NCBI GenBank assembly: GCA_964507325.1
Contig: CAZDQL010000104.1
Span: forward strand, 1 to 22,625
Length of the DNA stretch: 22,625 nt
DNA from: CAZDQL01 sp964507325
Lineage (GTDB): Bacteria; Planctomycetota; UBA1135; GCA-002686595
Reading direction: 5' to 3'
Position numbers and translations under genes: made by a program. Within the stretch, counting starts at the first letter, position 1, and each line of letters starts with the position of its first letter. The notes under the pieces were generated by a model. The model saw nothing but the letters and a program-made list of their open reading frames with translations. It ran no database searches and was not told the DNA's origin. Positions 6,071-11,753 of the stretch are shown here, in pieces.

Positions 6071-7825
6071 TCACTCGGGGCCGTAGTCGGCGAGCGTCTC
6101 GGCCATCTCCGCCGAGCAGTGCGCACGGCGGGCGATTTCGGCTTGGCGCCGGGCGGCCTCGAGATCGATTCGGGACACCTCCTGCCGGAAGTGTCCCGCT
6201 GCCCCCGGCGCCAAGGCGAAGGTCGAGAGCCCCAGGCCCACGAGCAGGGTGACATTCGGCGGATGGCCGGCGGTCACGCCGAAGACCGACAGGGGCTTCT
6301 GGGCGCGCTCGGCCGCTGCGACCACCCCGGCGACGGCGTTCACCACCGTGGGGTGCAGGCACTCGAAGACCGGCGCCAGCTCGGCGACCTCGCGATCCGC
6401 CGCCAGGAGGTACTGCTGCGCCGAATCGAGCCCCAGCACCAGGAAGTCCGCCTCCCTGGCCAGGGCCTCGGCGCCCAGGATCGAGGCGGGCGTCTCCAGG
6501 ACCACGCCGATCGGCGGCTCGGGGACCGCTGCACCTTCCCGCTTGAGGGCCAGGTGCTCCTCGAAGAGGACCTCCTTCACACGTCGCAGCTCGCCGCAAT
6601 CGACGACCTTGGGGACGGCGATCGCCAGCGCTTCCCGGTCGGCCCCCTGCGCCTCGGCGGCGCGCAGGAGGGCACAGATCTGGGTGCGCAGCAGGGGTTC
6701 CTTCTCGAGCAGGGCGCGCGTCCCCATGCGGCCCAGCTGGGGATTCGGCTCGCGCGTGGGGTGTACGTAGGAGGCGCCCATTCCGCTGTCGAGGTCGAGC
6801 AGTCGGAAGACCACCCGACCACCGGCGGCCTCCAGCACTGCCGAGTAGTGGGCCACCAGCGCCGCCTGGGAGGGGGGCTCACTGTCCATCAGGTAGAGCA
6901 GCTCGGTCCGGTAGAGACCAATCTCGTCCAGGTGGGCGGCGCGAGCGGCCTCCACCTCGGGCAGGTTGCCGCAGCAGGCGCTGATCGCCAGATCGTGCCC
7001 ATCGGCGGTGCGCGCCGCTTCGATCGTCTCGACTGCGCTGGCCGCCGCGCTGGCAGCCCGGGCGAACTGCTCCCGGACGACCTCCTCGGGGCGCACCCTG
7101 AGCACCCCCTCCGCCGCGTCGAGGATCAGGAAGTCCCCGTCGGCCACCTCGTCCAAGAGCCCGTCGATGGCGGCCAGGGTCGGGATCGCCAGCGAGCGGG
7201 CCAGGATCGCGGCGTGACTGGTCAGGCTGCCCGCCTCGGTGACGACCCCCAGCACCCGGGAGTCGCCGGGGTGGATGATGTCGACGATCGAGAGCTCGCG
7301 CGCGACGATGATGTGATCGTGCTGGGGCTGGGACTGACTCTCTCGCTCGGGGTCCTCCCCTTGAGCGAGGCTGCGCAGGACCCGCACGCCGACGTCGCGC
7401 AGATCCACCGCGCGCTCTCGCAGGTGCTCGTTCTCCACCAGCCGGAAGATGCGGTCGAAGTCGAGGATCACCTTGGCGATGGCCGACTCGAGGGCCAATT
7501 GCTCGCTGAGGATCAGGTTCTCGACGTCGGAGAGGAACACCGAGTCCTTCAGGTAGGCCTGATGCGTGTCGAGGATGCGTGAATGATCCTCGGGGACTCG
7601 GCCGCTCAGACGCTCTCTCAGCTCCTCGAGCTGCCTGCGCGCCTCGCCCAGGGCCTCTTGGAAGCGGTTCAGCTCCCCCTCGACCTGGTCGCGGGGGACG
7701 CGGCGCACGGGCACGTGGGACAGCTCGTCGCGCTGCCGATAGGCGGGTCCCATTGCGAGACCGGGGGCCACGGGGATACCGCGCAGCAGCGCGGGGGCGG
7801 AGGGGACTCGGATCTCTGCACTCAT
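6071..7825 (-). CDS. ptsI: Diverged PTS Enzyme I (PEP-protein phosphotransferase) lacking the catalytic Cys
   Basis: At 584 aa it has the full Enzyme I layout: start motif LLRGIPVAPGLAMG, HPr-binding helical region (about 40-150), phospho-His domain with SLTSHAAILARSLAIP (His 204), and the PEP-binding barrel from about 270. Conserved barrel positions kept are LYRTELLY (Arg 306), Arg 341, REPNPQLG (358-365), VLETPAS (Glu 444) and Arg 478. Altered ones are striking: GTNDLTQY is GLDSAQQY (465-472), the DIGGDK loop is DLDSGMG, and the SVCGE motif holding the catalytic Cys is SVFGV (Phe 515). The protein could accept a phosphate on His but may not use PEP normally. No HPr or EII gene is nearby. 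It lies upstream of the sulfatase and divergent from cheX. Confidence 0.85.
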   Translation of the reverse strand: MSAEIRVPSAPALLRGIPVAPGLAMGPAYRQRDELSHVPVRRVPRDQVEGELNRFQEALGEARRQLEELRERLSGRVPEDHSRILDTHQAYLKDSVFLSDVENLILSEQLALESAIAKVILDFDRIFRLVENEHLRERAVDLRDVGVRVLRSLAQGEDPERESQSQPQHDHIIVARELSIVDIIHPGDSRVLGVVTEAGSLTSHAAILARSLAIPTLAAIDGLLDEVADGDFLILDAAEGVLRVRPEEVVREQFARAASAAASAVETIEAARTADGHDLAISACCGNLPEVEAARAAHLDEIGLYRTELLYLMDSEPPSQAALVAHYSAVLEAAGGRVVFRLLDLDSGMGASYVHPTREPNPQLGRMGTRALLEKEPLLRTQICALLRAAEAQGADREALAIAVPKVVDCGELRRVKEVLFEEHLALKREGAAVPEPPIGVVLETPASILGAEALAREADFLVLGLDSAQQYLLAADREVAELAPVFECLHPTVVNAVAGVVAAAERAQKPLSVFGVTAGHPPNVTLLVGLGLSTFALAPGAAGHFRQEVSRIDLEAARRQAEIARRAHCSAEMAETLADYGPE

Positions 7826-7930
7826 CGCGCCGCCATCCTACGCCGCGGCGGTCCAGATTCGAGTCAAGCTGGCCCGCTCCGGTGTCCGAATTGGAGCCTG
7901 AGCCCTCCCCAGTCCCGCGATCCTCCCGTC

Positions 7931-8464
7931 ATGACCCCCGAAACGAAGAGCAAGTCGCCTGAGAGTCTCCTCATCGTGGATCAGACCCTCTTGAGCAGTG
8001 TCATCGAAGGCACGCAGACGGGTCTGCAGATGGCCGGCATCAGCCCGCCCCCGATCGGAGCTTCCTGCTTCTACCAAACCCCGCAGGAGATCTCGGTGCT
8101 TGTCGGACTGGTGGGCGAGGACAACGGCACCCTGACGGTGAACCTCTCCGAACGGGCCATGCTGCACCTGGCCGGCAAGTTCCTGATGGAGGAGCAGGAG
8201 GAGATCAGCGAGGACGCCTTCGACGCCATCTGCGAAATGGGGAACATGATCGCGGGCTCCACCAAGGAGGCTCTGGCCGACAGCGAGTACCAGATCACCA
8301 GCATCTCGGTTCCCTCGCTGGTCCTGGGTGCGTCCTACGACGTCTTCTACACCCGCGGCATCACCAGCGTGTCGGTCCAGTTCGAGCTCGAGGAGCTCCC
8401 GGTCACCCTGCGACACGACCGTTTCTTCTCGGTCTCGATCTCCCTCATGCGCAAGCTGGCCTGA
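7931..8464 (+). CDS. cheX: CheX-family (CheC/CheX) phosphatase-like protein
   Basis: A 177-aa cytoplasmic protein. The diagnostic part is DAICEMGNMIAGSTKEAL (about 98-115), with the E-x-x-N pair (Glu 102, Asn 105) that CheX and CheC use to dephosphorylate CheY-P, followed by Gly 109. The rest (an early VIEGTQTGLQMAG helix and SISVPSLVLG before a C-terminal strand pair) fits the CheX fold, with only one active E-x-x-N helix as in CheX. No other chemotaxis gene is in the window, so it may act on a response regulator encoded elsewhere. The ATG at 7931 is chosen because the upstream open frame overlaps the start of ptsI. It is divergent from ptsI (105 bp) and convergent with btpA (7 bp). Confidence 0.82.
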   Translation: MTPETKSKSPESLLIVDQTLLSSVIEGTQTGLQMAGISPPPIGASCFYQTPQEISVLVGLVGEDNGTLTVNLSERAMLHLAGKFLMEEQEEISEDAFDAICEMGNMIAGSTKEALADSEYQITSISVPSLVLGASYDVFYTRGITSVSVQFELEELPVTLRHDRFFSVSISLMRKLA

Positions 8465-8475
8465 GGAGGCCTCAG
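8461..8475. terminator. Small hairpin spanning both convergent stop codons
   Basis: CTGAGG-AGG-CCTCAG is a perfect 6-bp inverted repeat with a 3-nt loop. It contains the cheX TGA (8462-8464) on one arm and the btpA TGA (complement of 8472-8474) on the other. It is symmetric, so it could slow polymerase from both sides, but there is no T-run and the stem is short, so terminator activity is uncertain. Confidence 0.25.
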
Positions 8476-9266
8476 CCGTCGAGCGCGGCGCGCAGCGCGC
8501 GCACGCGATCGGCGTCGACTTCCCCCTCGACCCGCCCGCCGCGCTTCAGGGCGGTGCCGACGATCACCCCGTCCACCTCGCGCGTCAGCAGATGGGCGTT
8601 CTCCTCGGTCACCCCCGAACCGACCAGCAGGGGTGCGTCCCCCACCGCCGCGCGCACCTCGGCCACCTCTGCGGGCAGGGGCGCGCTGCCGGTGGCGCGG
8701 CCGGTCACGATCACTCCGTCGGCGAGCCCGCGCTCCAGGGTCTCGCGCGCCGCGTCGCCGATCTCCAGCGGCGCCAGGGGCTGGGCGTGCTTGACGAGGA
8801 CATCGGCCAGGATCGCGGTCTCCAGGCCGAGGCGGGTCCGCTCGCGCAGGGTCTCGTGGGCGCGCCCCTCGATCAGCCCTTGATCGGTGAGCATCGCCCC
8901 CACGTGCACGTTGACCCGCAGGTACTCCGCTCCGGTGGCCGTGCTCACCGCCAGCGCCGCGCGTGCGTCGTTGCGCAGCACGTTGACCCCCAAGGGCAGA
9001 TCGGGGACCTCCCGGCGCACCTCGTCGAGTGCTCGCACGAGGGCGGCGACCGTCTGCGGGGGCACGCACCCGGGGTGGAAGGGGGCGTCGCCGAAGTTCT
9101 CGACCAGGATCCCGTCGCACCCCCCCTGGGCCAGAGCGCCCGCGTCGCGGCGCGCGCGGGCGAGCAGCGCCTCGAGATCCCCCCCCCAGCGCGGAGACCC
9201 GGGGGTGGGTAGCAGGTGCACGACACCGATCAGGAAGGGGCGGCGCTGGAAGGGCAAGGGGAGCAC
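8472..9266 (-). CDS. btpA: BtpA/SgcQ-family TIM-barrel protein
   Basis: A 264-aa soluble protein. The N-terminal strand and loop GVVHLLPTPGSPRWGG (about 14-29) is the hallmark of the BtpA family. It is followed by GGCDGILVENFGDAPF, EYLRVNVHVGAMLTDQG, DGVIVTGRATGSAP and a closing GVIVGTALKRGG phosphate-loop-like turn, all as expected for this eight-stranded barrel. BtpA was named for photosystem I biogenesis in cyanobacteria; homologues in non-phototrophs have no firmly known reaction, and no photosynthesis gene is seen here. The codons for residues about 26-30 form a run of nine G (9179-9187 on the plus strand as C), but the reading frame is intact. It is convergent with cheX and divergent from the small membrane protein. 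Confidence 0.85.
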   Translation of the reverse strand: MLPLPFQRRPFLIGVVHLLPTPGSPRWGGDLEALLARARRDAGALAQGGCDGILVENFGDAPFHPGCVPPQTVAALVRALDEVRREVPDLPLGVNVLRNDARAALAVSTATGAEYLRVNVHVGAMLTDQGLIEGRAHETLRERTRLGLETAILADVLVKHAQPLAPLEIGDAARETLERGLADGVIVTGRATGSAPLPAEVAEVRAAVGDAPLLVGSGVTEENAHLLTREVDGVIVGTALKRGGRVEGEVDADRVRALRAALDG

Positions 9267-9331
9267 GCTGCGACTCTAACACGGTCGAGGCAGTGGCGAC
9301 TCGCTGCGGGGTCGGGGGCTACCCTGTCCCC

Positions 9332-9586
9332 ATGGCAATCGACTTCGACAAGGACGACCCCCTCGGGGCGCTGATGTCCGAGTGGTCCCAGATGGCGCTC
9401 GGGTTCTGGATCGGCTTGGCGGCCGCCCTGGCCCTGGCCCTGCTGCTGCCGGAGATCGCCTGGGTGGTCGGCTTGGGTTTGATCGGCGTGATCCTGATGC
9501 AGCTCGGCAACACGGTGGTCGTGGTGGGCAACGAGCTGCGCAAGGAGTTCTCGCGCCGACCAGCCAAGGGTCCGGAGACAGACTAG
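9332..9586 (+). CDS. Small two-helix membrane protein of unknown function
   Basis: An 84-aa protein: a polar, acidic N-terminus (residues 1-20, DFDKDDP near the start), two adjacent hydrophobic helices (about 22-41, and 44-66 rich in Val, Leu and Gly), and a basic C-terminal tail (KEFSRRPAK). The charge pattern suggests a hairpin in the inner membrane with the basic tail in the cytoplasm. It is not recognised as a named family. The ATG at 9332 begins just after a GC-rich spacer with no clear ribosome site. Its TAG stop overlaps the PP2C gene stop through a shared CTAG. The helices and the tidy fit between neighbours make it likely to be real. Confidence 0.7.
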   Translation: MAIDFDKDDPLGALMSEWSQMALGFWIGLAAALALALLLPEIAWVVGLGLIGVILMQLGNTVVVVGNELRKEFSRRPAKGPETD

Positions 9587-10395
9587 AGGCCGCGGTAGAG
9601 GAGGAAGGTCAAATCGTCGGGCTTCGACGGCTCCTCGCCATCCGCCGCCTGCATGCGCCCGCGGCAGGTCTCCGCGAGCGCCTCTCCCGCGCGCCTCAGG
9701 GAACCGCCCCGCACCAGCTCGATCAGCTCCGCCGCGCGCAGGTTGTCGGTCACCCCGTCGCTCGCGATCAGGAGCGTGTCCCCCGGCTCGAGGGTCAGCG
9801 GCGCCCCCACTTCGACGCGCATCTGACGCGACCCGACCACGTTCGAGATGATGTGTCGGTCGGGGTGATGCAGGGCGTCCTCTTCGTCGATCAAGCCCGC
9901 TGCCAGGGCGTAGCCGATTGGCGAGTGGGGCACCGTCTCCAGCCGCACCCGACCGCGCGCGGAGCAGACCAGGACGATGGAGTCCCCGACGTGGAAGGGG
10001 CGCACCACCTGGTCGTGGACCTCCACCGCGGCGATCGTCGTCCCCGCCCCCGGAGCCTGCTCCAGAATGCGGGTGTTGGCCTCCTCCAGGGCCGAGAGTA
10101 CGGCGTCGCGCGGACTCCTTTCCCCCTGCGCCACCCGCCCCGCCCAGACCTCGAGGGTCCGCAGTGCCTGACCGGAGGCCTGCTCCGCCATCGGCTGCCC
10201 GCCGAGCCCGTCCGCGACGGCCAGGAACCCACGGTCGTCACCGGTGGGAATCACCGCGGCGGCGTCCTCGTTCGGTCGCGTCTTCCCCGGGCAGGGAGCG
10301 GAGTAGGCGACCACCTCGCCGGCGGCGAAGGGCAGGCCGACGAGACGGCCCGTCCCCTCTTCGACCAACATCAGCGTTCGGGTTCCGGAGCCCAT
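9583..10395 (-). CDS. PP2C-family serine/threonine phosphatase (PPM)
   Basis: A 270-aa cytoplasmic protein with the metal-dependent PP2C motifs in order: RPNEDA (40-45), VADGLGG (60-66, with the metal-binding Asp 62 and Gly 63), GAGTT (116-120), VGDS (136-139), ASDGVTDN (211-218) and KPDDLT (258-263). All metal ligands appear present, so it should remove phosphate from Ser or Thr of target proteins, reversing Hanks-type kinases, or act in a partner-switching pathway. No kinase lies in the window. It is the last gene of a probable yedF-HAD-PP2C operon, starting 10 bp after the HAD gene ends. Its stop shares CTAG with the convergent small membrane protein. Confidence 0.9.
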   Translation of the reverse strand: MGSGTRTLMLVEEGTGRLVGLPFAAGEVVAYSAPCPGKTRPNEDAAAVIPTGDDRGFLAVADGLGGQPMAEQASGQALRTLEVWAGRVAQGERSPRDAVLSALEEANTRILEQAPGAGTTIAAVEVHDQVVRPFHVGDSIVLVCSARGRVRLETVPHSPIGYALAAGLIDEEDALHHPDRHIISNVVGSRQMRVEVGAPLTLEPGDTLLIASDGVTDNLRAAELIELVRGGSLRRAGEALAETCRGRMQAADGEEPSKPDDLTFLLYRGL

Positions 10396-10405
10396 CGCGA
10401 CTCCA

Positions 10406-11077
10406 TCATCCCCGATCGGAGAGGCAGCGCGCGAGCCCGACCAGGGAATCGAAGCGCGCCTGCGCGCGGCTGAACCCGGGGTGCTCCCGATCCCGCGAGG
10501 GGACCACCACCGTGTGGGCCCCCGCGGCCAGAGCGGAGGTCATCCCCGTCAAGGAGTCCTCCACGGCCACGCAGTGCCCGATCGCCACCCCCAGACGCCG
10601 AGCCGCCACCCGATAGGGATCCGGGGCCGGCTTGCTGGCCGCGGCGTCCTCGTGCCCCGAAACCCAGCCCTGCTCCGCGAAGCGGGGCGCGAGTCCGGAC
10701 GCACCCAGGATCGCCGCCACCTGGTCCCGGGGCGAGGCGGACACGATCAGGCGCGGGATCCGCTGCCGATCGAGGGCTTCGAGCAGGGGAATCGCACCGG
10801 GCAGGGGCTCCAGCGTCGCTCCTGCGAGGGCGGCCACCAGGGCGTCGGTCCGGCGCTGGGCGAGCTCTGCTCCACTCGGGGCCAGACGGAAGCGCTCGCG
10901 CATCGCGCACCAGAGCTCCAGCTCGCCCCATCCGGGTGCGGGCTCCAGGGCGGGGTCGTCGCAGGGTACTCCCAGCTCCTCGAGCACCCGCTTGGCGGTC
11001 AGCCAGTGCAGGGGTTCGGTGTCGACCAGGGTGCCGTCGAGGTCGAGCAGGAAGGCGTCGATTCGATCGGGGAGCAC
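10406..11077 (-). CDS. HAD-superfamily phosphatase, beta-phosphoglucomutase/phosphoglycolate type
   Basis: 223 aa from a GTG start at 11077. Motif I is LLDLDGTLVDTEPLHW (10-25) with nucleophile Asp 12 and acid Asp 14. A helical C1 cap (about 20-95) follows, then motif II LIVSASP (110-116), motif III Lys 149 in SKPAPDPY, and motif IV VEDS (172-175), followed by TGMTSALAAGA. The cap and the DPY and GMxxALAAGA turns resemble beta-phosphoglucomutase-like and GPH-type members that act on sugar phosphates. The frame is open upstream to 11476, but that extension overlaps yedF, is Arg- and Pro-rich and lacks domain features, so the short form is chosen. It begins 29 bp after yedF ends and sits 10 bp before the PP2C gene. 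Confidence 0.88.
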   Translation of the reverse strand: MLPDRIDAFLLDLDGTLVDTEPLHWLTAKRVLEELGVPCDDPALEPAPGWGELELWCAMRERFRLAPSGAELAQRRTDALVAALAGATLEPLPGAIPLLEALDRQRIPRLIVSASPRDQVAAILGASGLAPRFAEQGWVSGHEDAAASKPAPDPYRVAARRLGVAIGHCVAVEDSLTGMTSALAAGAHTVVVPSRDREHPGFSRAQARFDSLVGLARCLSDRG

Positions 11078-11106
11078 GGGAGTCTCGGGCCTGCAGTCCG
11101 GGTCGG

Positions 11107-11454
11107 CTACAGCGAGACCACCTTGCCGTAGGTGGTCACCGCGTGCACGGAGTCCTGCATGTTCCCCTCGACCCCGACGGCGAGTCGCTTGCGTCGGTTG
11201 AAGTACTCGAGACAGGTGATGCAGGAGACGAGCTCGGTTCCGCCGCGGGCGAGCTCCTCCAGGGGCTCGAGCACGAGGGAGCCCTCGGTGGTCAGGAAGA
11301 CCGCCGTGTTGAGGAAGAGGATCTTGGCGGGTCGTTCGTCGGCGGCGGCGAGACTCCTCAGGAACAGCTCCGTGAGTCGGGCACCCAGATCGGCGACGCC
11401 ATCGCCGATCTCGGCGGAAGTCAGGAGGATGAGGAAGTCGGAGTTGACACTCAT
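11107..11454 (-). CDS. yedF: YedF-like DsrE-domain sulfurtransferase-like protein
   Basis: A 115-aa cytoplasmic protein matching the C-terminal DsrE-like half of YedF, a family linked to selenium metabolism: ILFLNTAVFLTTEGS (45-59), the two-Cys motif VSCITCLEYF (76-85, Cys 78 and Cys 81) and LAVGVEGNM (91-99). The N-terminal TusA/SirA domain that YedF proteins usually carry is missing, and no separate tusA-like gene lies beside it. Bound sulfur or selenium transfer by the Cys pair is an inference from the family. No selD or selenoprotein feature was recognised in the window. The ATG at 11454 has no clear ribosome site. It is likely first in an operon with the HAD and PP2C phosphatases. Confidence 0.78.
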   Translation of the reverse strand: MSVNSDFLILLTSAEIGDGVADLGARLTELFLRSLAAADERPAKILFLNTAVFLTTEGSLVLEPLEELARGGTELVSCITCLEYFNRRKRLAVGVEGNMQDSVHAVTTYGKVVSL

Positions 11455-11503
11455 GGAATGGGTACCGAAGGCACACGCGGATCAGGGTCGAAGGGGCCGA
11501 TCC

Positions 11504-11686
11504 TAGTCCGGATTATTCACGAGCGTCCGCCCCGGTGCACGCCAAGTTCGCCGTGGTGCGCGAGTTGGCGCCGATCGGCGCGCAGGCGGGGCCTCTGCGC
11601 CCCGTCGAGCACCGAGCGGCGCCAAACCGTGCGCCAGGGCGGACTTGGCGTGTGCTGGGGTGGACGCTCATGAACAACCCGGGCTA
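11504..11686. repeat. 183-bp long inverted repeat, hairpin-forming element flanked by CTAG
   Basis: Arms 11504-11580 and 11610-11686 align without gaps as reverse complements over 77 bp with 61 matches (79%). They flank a 29-nt centre that itself pairs (GGGGC/GCCCC). Both outer ends fall in a CTAG (11503-11506 and 11684-11687), which may be a 4-bp target duplication or part of the repeat. Most differences (13 of 16) are transitions, and eight of the 16 would still form G-U pairs in plus-strand RNA. The interior has no credible gene. It occupies most of the spacer between yedF and the 981-aa gene, of which the remaining bases show nothing notable. A MITE-like remnant or a conserved structured RNA are the main options. 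Confidence 0.65.
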
Positions 11687-11753
11687 GTCCAACGGGTGCA
11701 CGACGCCGAACGGGAAACCGGGGGATCCGGACCCTCCGTGGCGCCGATCCGGA

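Noticed and set aside
10406..11476. Longer form of the HAD phosphatase (356 codons)
   Set aside because: The extra N-terminal 133 residues overlap yedF in another frame, are Arg-rich and lack any domain. The HAD motif I begins 9 residues after the GTG at 11077.
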